Below are positions 40,622-52,802 of a DNA stretch of 64,000 bases, piece by piece. A program made the translations under genes and the position numbers. Numbering within the stretch: position 1 is the stretch's first letter; every line of letters starts with the position of its first letter. This DNA is from Bradyrhizobium nivariense (GTDB lineage Bacteria; Pseudomonadota; Alphaproteobacteria; Rhizobiales; Xanthobacteraceae), in NCBI RefSeq assembly GCF_029846715.1, contig NZ_JARVWW010000006.1:230198-294197 (forward strand), given 5' to 3'. The notes below the pieces were generated by a model that did not search any database, was not told the DNA's origin, and was given only the letters and a program-made list of their open reading frames with translations.

Positions 40622-42472
40622 TCAGTTCGAGCGCCGCTTCACTTCGCGCACCGCGCCGCGCGCGGCACTGGTGGTGAGCGCAGCGTAGGCCTGAAGAGCG
40701 GTCGAGACGTTGCGCTTGCGGCCCGTCGCCTGCCAGGCGGCATCGCCCTTCGCCTCTTCCGCAGCGCGGCGCTTGGCCATCTCCTCGTCGGAGACCTCCA
40801 GGCCGATGCTGCGGTTCGGAATGTCGATGGCGATGCGATCGCCGGTCCGCACCAGACCGATGTTGCCGCCTTCGGCCGCTTCCGGCGACAGATGGCCGAT
40901 CGACAGGCCCGACGAGCCGCCCGAGAAGCGTCCGTCGGTGACGAGCGCGCAGGCTTTGCCGAGGCCCATCGATTTCAGATAGCTGGTCGGATACAGCATC
41001 TCCTGCATGCCGGGGCCGCCGCGCGGGCCTTCGTAGATGATGACGACGATCTCGCCGGCGACGACCTTGCCGCCCAAAATACCTTCCACCGCCGCGTCCT
41101 GGCTCTCGAACACGCGCGCGGGCCCGGAGAATTTCAGGATCGAGGCATCGACGCCGGCGGTCTTCACGATGCAGCCGTCCTGCGCGAGGTTGCCGTAGAG
41201 CACGGCGAGGCCGCCGTCCTTGCTGAAGGCGTGCTCGAGGTTGCGGACGACGCCTTTCTCGCGGTCGGCATCGAGCTCGTCGTAGCGGCGCTCCTGGCTG
41301 AACGCGACCTGGGTCGGGATGCCACCGGGCGAAGCGCGGAAGAAGGTGCGGACAGACTCGCTCTTGGAGCGCTTGATGTCCCAGCGCTCCAGCGCGTCGT
41401 TCATGGTCGGCGCGTGCACGGTCGAGACCGACGTGTCGATCAGGCCGGCGCGGTCGAGCTCGCCCAGAATGCCCATGATGCCGCCGGCGCGGTGCACGTC
41501 CTCGACATGCACGTCGGCGACCGACGGCGCGACCTTGCAGAGCACGGGCACGCGGCGCGACAGGCGGTCGATATCGCGCATGGTGAACTCCACCTGCCCT
41601 TCGTGGGCGGCGGCGAGCAGATGCAGCACGGTGTTGGTTGAACCACCCATCGCGATGTCGAGCGTCATCGCGTTCTCGAACGCCTTGAAGTTGGCGACAT
41701 TGCGCGGCAGCACGGAGGCGTCGTCCTGCTCATAGTAGCGCCGCACGATATCGACGATGGTGTGGCCGGCTTCGACGAACAGGCGTTTGCGATCGGCGTG
41801 GGTTGCGACCACCGTGCCGTTGCCGGGCAGCGCCAAGCCCAGCGCTTCGGTCAGGCAGTTCATCGAATTGGCCGTGAACATGCCCGAGCACGAGCCGCAG
41901 GTCGGGCACGCCGAGCGCTCGATCACCTTGACGTCCTCGTCGCTGACCTTGGAGTCGGCGGCTGCGACCATGGCGTCGATCAGGTCGACCGCCTTGGTCT
42001 TGCCCTGCAGCGTGACCTTGCCGGCTTCCATCGGCCCGCCCGAGACGAACACGGCGGGAATGTTGAGCCGCAGCGCCGCCATCAGCATGCCGGGCGTGAT
42101 CTTGTCGCAATTCGAGATGCAGACCATGCCGTCAGCGCAATGGGCGTTGACCATGTACTCGACGCTGTCGGCGATCAGCTCGCGCGACGGCAGGCTGTAG
42201 AGCATGCCGTCATGGCCCATGGCGATGCCGTCGTCGACCGCGATGGTGTTGAACTCTTTCGCCACGCCGCCGGCCTGTTCGATCTCGCGGGCCACCAGCT
42301 GGCCGAGGTCCTTCAGATGAACATGGCCGGGCACGAACTGGGTGAAGGAGTTGACGACCGCGATGATCGGCTTGCCGAAATCGGCGTCCTTCATGCCCGT
42401 CGCGCGCCAGAGGCCGCGGGCGCCCGCCATGTTGCGGCCGTGGGTGGTGGTGCGGGAGCGATAGGCTGGCAT
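40622..42472 (-). CDS. ilvD: Dihydroxy-acid dehydratase (branched-chain amino acid synthesis)
   Basis: 616 aa from the ATG at 42472 ([20 protein letters not shown]). It dehydrates 2,3-dihydroxy-isovalerate and 2,3-dihydroxy-methylvalerate to 2-keto acids for valine and isoleucine synthesis. Iron-sulphur cysteines occur in [10 protein letters not shown] and [31 protein letters not shown] and the C-terminal [25 protein letters not shown] blocks are diagnostic of IlvD. Length is typical (about 615). Stands alone downstream of an ABC operon on the same strand (160 nt gap). Confidence 0.97.
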   Translation of the reverse strand: MPAYRSRTTTHGRNMAGARGLWRATGMKDADFGKPIIAVVNSFTQFVPGHVHLKDLGQLVAREIEQAGGVAKEFNTIAVDDGIAMGHDGMLYSLPSRELIADSVEYMVNAHCADGMVCISNCDKITPGMLMAALRLNIPAVFVSGGPMEAGKVTLQGKTKAVDLIDAMVAAADSKVSDEDVKVIERSACPTCGSCSGMFTANSMNCLTEALGLALPGNGTVVATHADRKRLFVEAGHTIVDIVRRYYEQDDASVLPRNVANFKAFENAMTLDIAMGGSTNTVLHLLAAAHEGQVEFTMRDIDRLSRRVPVLCKVAPSVADVHVEDVHRAGGIMGILGELDRAGLIDTSVSTVHAPTMNDALERWDIKRSKSESVRTFFRASPGGIPTQVAFSQERRYDELDADREKGVVRNLEHAFSKDGGLAVLYGNLAQDGCIVKTAGVDASILKFSGPARVFESQDAAVEGILGGKVVAGEIVVIIYEGPRGGPGMQEMLYPTSYLKSMGLGKACALVTDGRFSGGSSGLSIGHLSPEAAEGGNIGLVRTGDRIAIDIPNRSIGLEVSDEEMAKRRAAEEAKGDAAWQATGRKRNVSTALQAYAALTTSAARGAVREVKRRSN

Positions 42473-42632
42473 GGCGGTTTCCGTCCTGGTTGGGTCAGCC
42501 CGGGCGAGAAATATGGAAGCCGCCTCAGGCCTTTCCGGCCGGATAGCGCACGGGATGGGCGCGCGCAACGGGAACTTGGGCCTGACAGAGCCGGATCGGC
42601 CCTGCGCAGGCCTCCCCTGCTCCGGGCGCGGT

Positions 42633-43493
42633 CTATTGGAGGGTCGGATCGAGGCGGTCGCGCAGCCAGTCGCCGATCACGGAGACCGCGAGCGTGGTCA
42701 CGACGATCGTGGCCGCCGGTGCCAGCATGATCCAGGGAGCCCGGGTCAGGTACTCGCGGCCGTAGCCGACCATGTTGCCGAGGCTGGTCATCGGCGGCTG
42801 CACGCCGAGGCCGAGGAAGGACAGGCCCGACTCCATCAGGATCACCTCGGGGAAGACCAGCGTGGTCGAGACGATCAGGGTCGAGGCGATGTTGGGCAGG
42901 ATATGCCTGAGGTAAATTCGCGACGGCGTGGCGCCGAGCTGGCGGACCGCGGCCGCATACCCTTGCGCATTGGCCGAGATGGCAAGTCCCCGCGCGATGC
43001 GGGCGTAGCGCTCCCAGCCGAAAAATCCCATCAAGCCGATCAGGAGCGGCAGCGAATTGCCGAAGAAGGCGAGCACCGCCAGCGCCATGATCAGGAAGGG
43101 CATACTGGCCTGGAAGTCGGATAGCATCAGGACAAGCTGCTCGACGGGCCCGCGGAAATGGGCGGCAAGAAAACCGAGCGTGGTGCCGACGATGGCTGAA
43201 ATGGCCGTCGCACCGAAAGCAATCAGGAGCGAGATGCGGATGGAGACGAGCAGCCGCGACAGCACGTCGCGGCCGAGTTCATCGGTGCCGAGCCAGTGCG
43301 CGACATTGCCGGGCGCCGACAGCCGGTTGCGCAAATCGAGCTGGGTATAGCCGTAGGGGGCGATCTTCTCGGCGAAGGCCGCGATCACCAGCATCGCGAC
43401 GATCCAGCCGATCGCGAGTGCGACCGAGACCGGGATCGCCGGCAGACTGATGCGGCGGCGGACGCCTGCGTCCTTCAGCGTTGCGTCGGTCAT
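42633..43493 (-). CDS. Family-5 ABC importer permease, DppC type
   Basis: 286 aa from ATG 43493 ([14 protein letters not shown]). Several transmembrane helices, the [15 protein letters not shown] signature of DppC/OppC subunits, and the inner-membrane loop [27 protein letters not shown] segment that contacts the ATPase. Last gene of the importer operon, 13 nt after the partner permease. Confidence 0.92.
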   Translation of the reverse strand: MTDATLKDAGVRRRISLPAIPVSVALAIGWIVAMLVIAAFAEKIAPYGYTQLDLRNRLSAPGNVAHWLGTDELGRDVLSRLLVSIRISLLIAFGATAISAIVGTTLGFLAAHFRGPVEQLVLMLSDFQASMPFLIMALAVLAFFGNSLPLLIGLMGFFGWERYARIARGLAISANAQGYAAAVRQLGATPSRIYLRHILPNIASTLIVSTTLVFPEVILMESGLSFLGLGVQPPMTSLGNMVGYGREYLTRAPWIMLAPAATIVVTTLAVSVIGDWLRDRLDPTLQ

Positions 43494-43506
43494 GCGCGGG
43501 CTCCCT

Positions 43507-44439
43507 TCATGCGTGCGCCCCTTTGGCGCGCAGCCGCGGGTCAAGGAAGCCGTAGAGGAAGTCGACGATCAGATTGGATGTGACCATGGTCAGAGCGACC
43601 AGCAGGAGGATGCACTGCACGACGGCGAGGTCGCGATTGGCGACGGCGACGACGAGCAGGCGCCCTACCCCCGGCCACGAAAACACGCTCTCGACCACGA
43701 CCGCGCCCGCGATCAGCGTGCCCACCATGAAGCCCAGAATGGTGACGGTCGGAATCGCCGCGTTCGGCAGTGCATGCGACGTCACGACCTTTCGCCACGG
43801 CACGCCCTTCGCCGAGGCGGTGCGGATATAGGGCTGGCCCAGCACCTCCAGCATCGCGCTGCGGGTGAAGCGCGCCAGCACCGCGGCGCCGCCAAGGCTG
43901 AGTGTCACGATGGGCAGGATGGCGTGACGCCAGCTGTCCTGCCCACCCGACGGCAACCAGCCGAGCTGAACCGCGAAGACAAGGACCAAGATCAGCGCAA
44001 GGACAAAACTCGGCACGGTGAAGCCCGCCACTGCCGTCATCATCACGGCACGGTCGATCGCGGAGCCCCGATGCAGCGCGGCATAGATTCCGGCGGGAAT
44101 GCCGAGCGCGACCTTGAATACAAATGCCGGCAGCGTCAGCGCCAGCGTTGCCGGAATCCGCTCCAGCACAAGCTCGATCGCAGGCCGCCCGTCCCGCATG
44201 GAACGGCCGAGCTCGCCTTTGGCGATGGCGCCAAAATAGTCGAGATACTGAAACCAGATGGGATCATCGAGGCCCCAGGCTTTGCGGAAGGCGGCGAGGA
44301 CTTCCGGCGGCGCCTCCGGTCCCAAAATCATCAGCGCGGGATCGCCCGAGAGACGCAGCACCACGAAGGCGAAGGTGACGACGAGGACGATCGTCAGGGC
44401 CGCGCGTCCGATACGAATGGCGAAATAGCGTCCCATCAC
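43507..44439 (-). CDS. Family-5 ABC importer permease, DppB type
   Basis: 310 aa. N-terminal helix RIGRAALTIVLVVTFAFVVLRLSGDP is typical of DppB. VLARFTRSAMLEVLGQPYIRTASAKG is the EAA-type loop. The start overlaps the stop of the second ATPase by 4 nt, so translation is coupled. Confidence 0.92.
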   Translation of the reverse strand: MMGRYFAIRIGRAALTIVLVVTFAFVVLRLSGDPALMILGPEAPPEVLAAFRKAWGLDDPIWFQYLDYFGAIAKGELGRSMRDGRPAIELVLERIPATLALTLPAFVFKVALGIPAGIYAALHRGSAIDRAVMMTAVAGFTVPSFVLALILVLVFAVQLGWLPSGGQDSWRHAILPIVTLSLGGAAVLARFTRSAMLEVLGQPYIRTASAKGVPWRKVVTSHALPNAAIPTVTILGFMVGTLIAGAVVVESVFSWPGVGRLLVVAVANRDLAVVQCILLLVALTMVTSNLIVDFLYGFLDPRLRAKGAHA

Positions 44440-45428
44440 GCCGCGTCACGCGTCTCGGCGAGCGGCCCAGTCACGAGGTGGCAGGCGACCTGCCTATCGC
44501 CACCGACGGCGGACAAGGTCGGTACCTCGCTTGCACAACGCGCGATCGCGCGCGGGCAGCGCGGATGGAAGGCGCAGCCTTGGGGACGCGCCGCCGGGTT
44601 CGGCGGATCGCCTGCCAGCACGATACGGCCTGCGCTGCGGCGGCCCGGCGCGGGCGAGGCAGAAACCAGCGCCTGGGTATACGGGTGCTCCGGCCGCGCG
44701 AACAGATCGTCCGCACTGCCGACTTCGACGATGCGGCCAAGGTACATCACGGCCACCACGTTGCTGATCTGCCGGACCACCCGCAAATCGTGGCTGATGA
44801 ACAGCAAGGTCAGCGCAAGCTGCGCCTGGAGATCGGCGAGCAAATTCACCACCTGCGCCTGGATCGAGACATCGAGCGCGCTGACCGGCTCGTCGCAGAC
44901 CAGGAAATCCGGCTTCGTTGCCAGCGCCCGCGCCAGCACGATGCGCTGGCGCTGTCCGCCGGAGAGCGCGCCCGGATAGCGCGCACCATGCGCGGGCGTG
45001 AGTTCGACCGCGCGCAGCAATTCGCGGACACGCTCCTCGCGCTCGGGGGGCGTACCGAGACCGTGAATGTCCAGGGGCTCGCGGATTTGGGCTGCGACCG
45101 GCAGGCGCCGGTCCAGCGCGCCCAGCGGATCCTGAAAGATCATCTGCATGCGCGCCCGCTGCGCGCGCCATGCAGGCGTCGCGGGTGTGGCCATCCGCTT
45201 GCCGTCAAACCGCACCTCCCCGCTGTCAGGCGGCTCGAGGCCGAGCACGATCCGGCCGGTGGTGGATTTACCTGAACCGGACTCGCCGACGAGGCCCAGC
45301 GTCTCGCCCTTGGGAATGGTCAGCGACACGCCATCGACCGCATGAACGGCGGTACTTCGGCCGAACATCCCGGAGCGCATGCTATAGCTGCGCGAAATCG
45401 AGGACACTTCGACGAGCGGACCGCTCAT
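44436..45428 (-). CDS. ABC importer ATP-binding protein, DppF type
   Basis: 330 aa from ATG 45428 (MSGPLVEVSSISRSYSMRSG); the upstream extension is antisense-like. Walker A GESGSGKST, signature [15 protein letters not shown], Walker B FLVCDEPVSALD. C-terminal oligopeptide/dipeptide domain with CAFHPRCPRAIARC, whose cysteines can hold an iron-sulphur cluster as in some family members. Overlaps the DppD-type gene by 4 nt. Confidence 0.92.
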   Translation of the reverse strand: MSGPLVEVSSISRSYSMRSGMFGRSTAVHAVDGVSLTIPKGETLGLVGESGSGKSTTGRIVLGLEPPDSGEVRFDGKRMATPATPAWRAQRARMQMIFQDPLGALDRRLPVAAQIREPLDIHGLGTPPEREERVRELLRAVELTPAHGARYPGALSGGQRQRIVLARALATKPDFLVCDEPVSALDVSIQAQVVNLLADLQAQLALTLLFISHDLRVVRQISNVVAVMYLGRIVEVGSADDLFARPEHPYTQALVSASPAPGRRSAGRIVLAGDPPNPAARPQGCAFHPRCPRAIARCASEVPTLSAVGGDRQVACHLVTGPLAETRDAA

Positions 45429-46408
45429 TCGGCAGCGATCCCGAGCAGCGCGCGACGCGAAGCCTCGGCGCGGACGCAGGCGACGGCGCGATCCTCCGCG
45501 ATGGGCGCCAGGCTCGGCGCGGCAAGGCCGCACGGCTCGGCCGCCAGCGTGCAGCGCGGCGCGAAGGCGCATCCATCAGGCATCATCGCGGGATCGGGCA
45601 CGGTGCCGGGAATGGCCGTCAGGCGCCGCCGCGGTCCGTCGAGCGGCGGCAGCGCACCTATCAGGCCCTGCGCATAGGGATGCACGGGATCGGCGAAGAG
45701 CTGGTTGGCCGGCGCCTCCTCGACGATGCGGCCGGCATACATCACGGCAACGCGGTCGCAGTTTTCCGCGACCACGCCAAGATCATGGCTGATCAGGACC
45801 ATCGCCATGCTCATCTCGCGACGGATCGATGAGAGCAACTCCAGGATCTGCGCCTGAATGGTCGCGTCCAGCGCGGTGGTCGGCTCATCCGCGATCAGCA
45901 GATCGGGATTTCCGGCGAGCGCTATCGCGATCATGATGCGCTGGACCTGACCGCCGGAGAATTCATGCGGATAGGCGGAGAGCCGCCGCGCCGCATCGGG
46001 AATGCCAACGAGATCGAGCAGCCGCCGCGCTTCCGCCTTCACCGCGTCGCCGGATAGATGGCGATGCAGCGCCAGGGCCTCGCAGAGCTGCTTGCGGATG
46101 GTCAGCACCGGATTGAGCGCGCTCGCGGGGTCCTGAAAAATCATGGCGACGCGCCCGCCCCGCACCTGGTCGAGCTCGACGGCCGGTGCACCAAGGATCT
46201 CGCGGCGCTCGAGACGAACGGAGCCCGAGATGCGCGCATGCCGCGGCAAGAGCCCCAGCGCGGCAAGCCACGTCACCGACTTGCCGGACCCGGACTCGCC
46301 GACGAGGCCAAGGGCCTCGCCCTTCTGCAAGGTGAGATCGACACCGCGCAGGACCGGCACGCCGTGGAAGGCGACGCTGAGGTCCTTGATGCTGATCAGC
46401 GGTGTCAC
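45425..46408 (-). CDS. ABC importer ATP-binding protein, DppD type
   Basis: 327 aa. Walker A GESGSGKSV, signature SGGQVQRIMIAIAL, Walker B LLIADEPTTALD. C-terminal DGCAFAPRCTLAAEPCG cluster. Starts 3 nt after the binding-protein stop. Pairs with the DppF-type ATPase. Confidence 0.92.
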   Translation of the reverse strand: MTPLISIKDLSVAFHGVPVLRGVDLTLQKGEALGLVGESGSGKSVTWLAALGLLPRHARISGSVRLERREILGAPAVELDQVRGGRVAMIFQDPASALNPVLTIRKQLCEALALHRHLSGDAVKAEARRLLDLVGIPDAARRLSAYPHEFSGGQVQRIMIAIALAGNPDLLIADEPTTALDATIQAQILELLSSIRREMSMAMVLISHDLGVVAENCDRVAVMYAGRIVEEAPANQLFADPVHPYAQGLIGALPPLDGPRRRLTAIPGTVPDPAMMPDGCAFAPRCTLAAEPCGLAAPSLAPIAEDRAVACVRAEASRRALLGIAAE

Positions 46409-46411
46409 GGC

Positions 46412-48049
46412 TCAGGCCTCGAAATTGCCGGCGCGGAAATCCATCGCAAACGCTGGCGACGCCTTCCACTTGATCGACTTCGGCTTGGCCGTGAAGGTCG
46501 CGTTCTGGTGCAGCACCGTGTAGGCGGGGTCCTCGCGCTCGGCGATCTCCAGCATGCGGCGGAACGCCTTCTTGCGGGCGGCCCGGTCGATCGAGGTTTC
46601 CAGGAACTCCGAGAGCGTGTTCAGCTCGGCATTGGTCCACTCGCCGATCTGCTGCTGCTGGCCGTTCGGGCCGTGCTGGGCGACCAGCGACGACACGGGA
46701 TCGTTGAAGGCCGCCGAGTTCGACCAGTCACGTACAGCGCGGCTTGGCGCACGCTCCATGATCTGCGACCAGTTTTCCTTGGTCTCGATCTGGACGTTGA
46801 GGCCGACCGACTTCCACATCTCGACCAGCACCTGCGCGGTCGCGACCTGGTTGGTGTAGTAATTGTTGAGCAGGCGATAGGGAATGGGATCGCCCTTGTA
46901 ATTGGCCTGCTTCAGCAGGTCCTGCGCAAGCTTGGGATCGTAGGCCGGCACGTTCCAGTCGGCGTTGAACATGTCGCCGTAAAATTCCCACTGAAGGCCC
47001 TTCGGCACGCGGGTGCGGCCGGCCCACAGGCTGTCGACGATGGCCTGGCGGTCGATCGCGTGGGTGAAGGCGCGCCTTACAAGCGGATTGGCGAGCTGGG
47101 CGTGGTTCTTGTCGAATACGGTCAGGCGATGATTGAGGATGGTGCCGCCCTGCACTTCGAAGGCTGAATTCTTCTCGATGCCGGCGATCTGGTCTGGCGG
47201 GATGTCGCAAGCGAACTGGTACTCCCCCGACAGCAGCCCGTTGATGCGGCTAGCGACCTCCGGGACTTCGAGGAAGCGAATGCGCTTGAGCGGCGGACGG
47301 CCGCCCCAATATTCGTCGTGCGCTTCGAGCGTCAGCGACACGTCGGGCTTGAGCTCGACGACCTTGTAGGGCCCGGTCGTCACAGGCTTGCGCGCCCAAT
47401 CCAGATAGCTCGCGGATTCGGCCCAGGCGCGGCGGTTTGCGATGTCCGAGCCGTAGCGCGACAGCCGGCCCTCGATCGTGACGTCGGGCGTCGCGTTGTA
47501 GAAGCGCACCGTGTACTTGTCGACGGCATCGACGCGGACGAGATCCGGCCAGATCCGGCGCGCAACTGCCGGAACGTCCGGCGGCAGCTCCTTGCCCGGC
47601 CGCGGCGTCGGGATCTTCTCGAAAGCCTGGATCGTGCTACGGCTTTTGGCCTCGGTCTCGCCGAACATGCGCTCGCGGCTGAAGGTGAAGACGACGTCCT
47701 CCGCCGTCAGTTCGTCGCCATTGTGGAATTTGACGCCCTGGCGCAGCTTCACCTCGACGGCCTGGTCGTCGATGCGGCGCCACTCGGTCGCGAGTCCCGG
47801 CACGGCCTCCAGGCTGCCGCGCCAGTTCTTGGAGATCAGGCCTTCCCAGACCGAGGAGAAGAACACCCGCTCGCCGACATTGGACTGCTCGCGCAGCACG
47901 TCGAGCACGTTCGAATTGGTCACCTTCTGCACGGCAATCGTCACCGAAGGACGGTTGTCGACCTGCGCGATGGCAAAACGAGGCAGAAGCAGTGTGCTTG
48001 CGGCAACGCCGCCAGATTTCAGGATGGTGCGACGGGTAAGCTTGCTCAT
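46412..48049 (-). CDS. Family-5 extracellular solute-binding protein
   Basis: 545 aa. The signal has a twin-arginine motif (KLTRRTILKSGGVAAST) ending FAIA-Q, so Tat export is plausible. Family-5 hallmarks: GVKFHNGDELTAEDVVFTF near residue 105 and the YEGRLSRYG-like segment. The ligand may be a di/oligopeptide, opine or sugar derivative. Lies 30 nt downstream of the isomerase gene. Confidence 0.92.
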   Translation of the reverse strand: MSKLTRRTILKSGGVAASTLLLPRFAIAQVDNRPSVTIAVQKVTNSNVLDVLREQSNVGERVFFSSVWEGLISKNWRGSLEAVPGLATEWRRIDDQAVEVKLRQGVKFHNGDELTAEDVVFTFSRERMFGETEAKSRSTIQAFEKIPTPRPGKELPPDVPAVARRIWPDLVRVDAVDKYTVRFYNATPDVTIEGRLSRYGSDIANRRAWAESASYLDWARKPVTTGPYKVVELKPDVSLTLEAHDEYWGGRPPLKRIRFLEVPEVASRINGLLSGEYQFACDIPPDQIAGIEKNSAFEVQGGTILNHRLTVFDKNHAQLANPLVRRAFTHAIDRQAIVDSLWAGRTRVPKGLQWEFYGDMFNADWNVPAYDPKLAQDLLKQANYKGDPIPYRLLNNYYTNQVATAQVLVEMWKSVGLNVQIETKENWSQIMERAPSRAVRDWSNSAAFNDPVSSLVAQHGPNGQQQQIGEWTNAELNTLSEFLETSIDRAARKKAFRRMLEIAEREDPAYTVLHQNATFTAKPKSIKWKASPAFAMDFRAGNFEA

Positions 48050-48079
48050 GACGGAAACCCCTGCCCCTGGATGATACGG

Positions 48080-48895
48080 CTATTCGGCGAGGCCAAGCGC
48101 GGCGAGATGGGCTGCGCCGGCGCGGACGTCGTCGTTGTTGCGAAGTTCGAGGATCAGCCGCGGATTGGACGTCAGCCGGCCCAGCGCGCGGAACACGGCG
48201 ACCCACGGGATGTTGCCTTCGCCCGGGGGCCAGTGCCGGTCGGCAAAGCCGTCGGTGTCCTGCAGGTGGACGTGCGTCAGCATGTCGCCGGCGGTTTCGA
48301 CATAGTAGTCGACCGGCGGCGCGCCGGTGGAGATGTGAGCGTAGTTGGCGTGGCCAGTGTCGAGAGAGACGCGGACCTTGCTGCTTTCGAGCGCCTTGGC
48401 GAGACGCACGCGATCGCGCGGATCCTTGTCCTCGATGTTCTCGATGACGATCTCGCAGCCCATGGTTTCAGCGCGCACAATCACCTCGGCGAGTGTCGCC
48501 TTGACGCGTTCGACGAGATTGCCGCGATTATCCGGATAGAGATCGAGATTGTTGTGGTCCCAGGTCGTGAATGGCGAATGTATCACCATCTGCGTCGCGC
48601 CGAGGAATTCGGCGGCATCCAACCCCTGAAGCAGGCGCCTGGTCACCGCCTGACGGATCATGGGATCGTGACTGTCGATCTTGAAGCCCCAGAACGGGCC
48701 GTGAATGCCGAGCCGGCCGGTATGGCCCGAAAGCATCTGCTTGATCTCGCCGGCCGTGCTCCGCCAATCGCTGTCGAGAAGATCCGCGCGAAAGAAATCC
48801 TGAATTTCGAGATCGCGTTGCCGGTCGAGAAGCCAGTCGCGATGCGCAGGGATCGATTTGATGGACAATGCGGCGCCCAACACCGGCTTCGACAT
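48080..48895 (-). CDS. TIM-barrel sugar phosphate isomerase/epimerase-like protein
   Basis: 271 aa from ATG 48895 (MSKPVLGAALSIKSIPAHRD). AP endonuclease 2 / xylose isomerase-like fold with metal-ligand segments GIHGPFWGFKIDSHDP, ENIEDKDP, SLDTGHANYAH and HVHLQDTDGFADRHWPPGEG. As first gene of the importer operon it probably acts on the imported compound, which argues that the importer takes up a sugar-like or glycosyl compound, not plain peptides. Confidence 0.85.
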   Translation of the reverse strand: MSKPVLGAALSIKSIPAHRDWLLDRQRDLEIQDFFRADLLDSDWRSTAGEIKQMLSGHTGRLGIHGPFWGFKIDSHDPMIRQAVTRRLLQGLDAAEFLGATQMVIHSPFTTWDHNNLDLYPDNRGNLVERVKATLAEVIVRAETMGCEIVIENIEDKDPRDRVRLAKALESSKVRVSLDTGHANYAHISTGAPPVDYYVETAGDMLTHVHLQDTDGFADRHWPPGEGNIPWVAVFRALGRLTSNPRLILELRNNDDVRAGAAHLAALGLAE

Positions 48896-48945
48896 GACTT
48901 GCTCCTTGGCAGTCAGCAATGACGGGAGCAGCGCTAGACCAGTTC

Positions 48946-49310
48946 AATGACAGGCCGGTGAAATGCAGGTTCCGAAGCGCTGAGGAGATGTGGACATCCC
49001 AAAGGCGTTGCCAAAAGCGCTGCCAAGAGTGCTGCCAAGAGCGTGTGCATCGAATTCAGGCAGCATGATCGAAGCGAATGCGGACGAACGCATAAGCCTG
49101 CAGCATCAGCACATTCGTCTCCGTAGTGATCCGGAATGGTATCCTATTCCGATCTCGCGTACATCGCGGGACATCGATCGGCGGCCACTTCCAAGGGCAT
49201 CACCCTCTGATCGCGCTGCATGGGGTTGGGGGACCACATGGGGCGGGGATTGAAGGCTGGGCAAGGTGACGAGGTCCGGACTCCTAGGCACTCCGGACCT
49301 CGGACTTTTT
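48946..49310 (+). ncRNA. Candidate small RNA ending in a strong terminator
   Basis: This 360-bp gap has no convincing plus-strand gene, yet two consecutive rho-independent terminators point to plus-strand transcription through it. The first ends at the T-run 49305-49311. It cannot terminate the minus-strand importer operon. An sRNA or a short leader transcript is the simplest reading. The exact 5' end is unknown; short 12-nt repeats (GCGCTGCCAAGA-like) lie near 49000-49045. Confidence 0.4.
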
Positions 49311-49311
49311 T
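49271..49311 (+). terminator. Rho-independent terminator 1 of the tandem pair
   Basis: Perfect 10-bp stem GAGGTCCGGA/TCCGGACCTC with an 11-nt loop, followed after GGAC by six to seven T. Plus strand only. Confidence 0.8.
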
Positions 49312-49327
49312 AAGTCGAACGCGATTT

Positions 49328-49363
49328 CGCGCCGCCCGGCACTTCAGCTTGGCGGCGCGTTTT
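49328..49363 (+). terminator. Rho-independent terminator 2 of the tandem pair
   Basis: Perfect 9-bp stem CGCGCCGCC/GGCGGCGCG with TTTT directly after it. Follows terminator 1 by 17 nt on the same strand. Confidence 0.7.
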
Positions 49364-49390
49364 CGTGTGCAGTCCTGCCGGTTCGGGCGA

Positions 49391-50195
49391 TTACCGCGTC
49401 TGCGGCTCGATCGTGACGGTGCAATCGCCCTGCCCTTGCGTGGCGACGACGATATCGCCAGCCGTAGCCCCGAGCGCGATGGGGGCGGACGAACCGCCAC
49501 CGGGCAACTGAACAGTCACGCTCAGCGAATCCGGGCGCGCACTCGAGCCCACCATTGACGGTTCTGCTTCGGCGACGTTACCGGAGGAATCGCGCCGCAT
49601 AATCCGGCAGTTCACGTTGCTGCCAGCGGCTGTAGCCGTGCTCGATGAGGTACCGGCACTCATTTGCGCGCGGGCTCGCGAAGGATCGCGCGGCACCTGG
49701 CTGACGATGCGATGCGAGCGCGGCTCCACGATGACGACGTCCTCATCCATTCGTAGTCCCGATATTCAGGCTCGATCGATACGATTTCCGGCAGCAGACG
49801 ATGAAGCCGCAGGCGCGGGGGATCGTCTCTCCAACCCGGATCGAGATGTTCAGATTGCGCTCCGGTTCCGCCACGCGCCCGCGGCTCAGCGTTTCGGAGA
49901 TGCGCACTTGCGTCTCGGAGGTCACGTGGGTCTGCTGATTGACCTGCGTGTTGGATTGGGTTGTCTGATTGGCTTGATTGGTCTGCGTCCCGGTTTGAGA
50001 CGGGGCGCTTTGTGCGCTGTTGGCCGGAGCCGTCCGGCTCGAGTCGGTTGCCGTTGCCGGACGGTTGCCCTGTTGCGCAGGAGGCTGCTGTTCTGCATTG
50101 CGCGGTGGCTGGTTCTGGTTGCGCTCATAATTTGCCAACGCGAACGTCGTATTGGCGTGAAGGTTCCTGAGGGGAACGGCGGCCGTGCGCCTCAC
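49391..50195 (-). pseudogene. DUF1236 protein gene broken by two frameshifts
   Basis: The first part (GTG 50195) has a Gln/Asn/Thr-rich linker and VRISETLSRGRVAEPERNLNI followed by SIRVGETIP. In the next frame it continues RLRLHRLLPEIVSIEPEYRDYEW, and in a third frame DEDVVIVEPRSHRIVSQVPR and on to a Ser/Gly-rich end at 49391. Joined, they give the DUF1236 pattern (G-V-P...LP-E-I-V-x-I-x-PEYR...VIV-PRSHRIV). The shifts map to a C-run near 49818 and a GG near 49750, each explained by one missing base. The normal signal peptide is also absent. This may be true decay or sequencing error. Confidence 0.65.
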
Positions 50196-50218
50196 CGGCG
50201 TGCCAGATCAGGTCGAGC

Positions 50219-50605
50219 TCACATGGCGTCCTTCAGTGTGAGCCGCGCCGTGAATGTCACGCTGGTCTTGCCAACCAGCGCCATGCCTTCGACCTCGGCG
50301 CCGTCGGCAGAGTAGTCGCCCGAAAAGCCGCAGGTCACTTCCCTGCCGCCGAACGCGAGTGGCTTGCCAACGGCCTCGGTGTGCTGATTGACGGTCATAT
50401 CGCCGCGCCATTTCCCGTTCCGGAAGGTGTAGCTGCCGCTGTAGTAGAAATAGCTGTCGCCGCCCATGATGCGACCATCGCAGAGCACGACGACACCTTT
50501 GGCCTGGCCGCGCTTGCCGTCGCGCATCTCAATCTCAAAAATGTAGAGGCCGTTGAGGACCTTCTTTGGATCGCCGCCCTGCTCGGGCCCATCGCCGGCC
50601 GACAT
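50219..50605 (-). CDS. GrlR-like regulatory protein (128 aa)
   Basis: ATG 50605 (MSAGDGPEQGGDPKKVLNGL). The repeat of VVVLCDGRIMGGDSYFYYSGSY with KPLAFGGREVTCGFSGDYSADGA matches the eight-stranded barrel fold of GrlR, known as a negative regulator of a type III secretion gene in enterobacteria. In rhizobia its role is unknown, and no type III genes are nearby. Starts 14 nt after nadE. Confidence 0.65.
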   Translation of the reverse strand: MSAGDGPEQGGDPKKVLNGLYIFEIEMRDGKRGQAKGVVVLCDGRIMGGDSYFYYSGSYTFRNGKWRGDMTVNQHTEAVGKPLAFGGREVTCGFSGDYSADGAEVEGMALVGKTSVTFTARLTLKDAM

Positions 50606-50619
50606 AACGCATCTCCCGC

Positions 50620-52653
<2,034 letters not shown>

Positions 52654-52802
52654 CGAGCGCAGTACCTTCAATTCAATCTGTCTGCGGCCGGCCGCAGCCG
52701 TCAGTTCCGGACCATATGTAACCCATCGAGCCGGTCCGGTGCAGGCCATCCACCTTCATGCATAACGGATTTGCAGGCTCGTCCGCCCGGTGCCCGGCGA
52801 AG

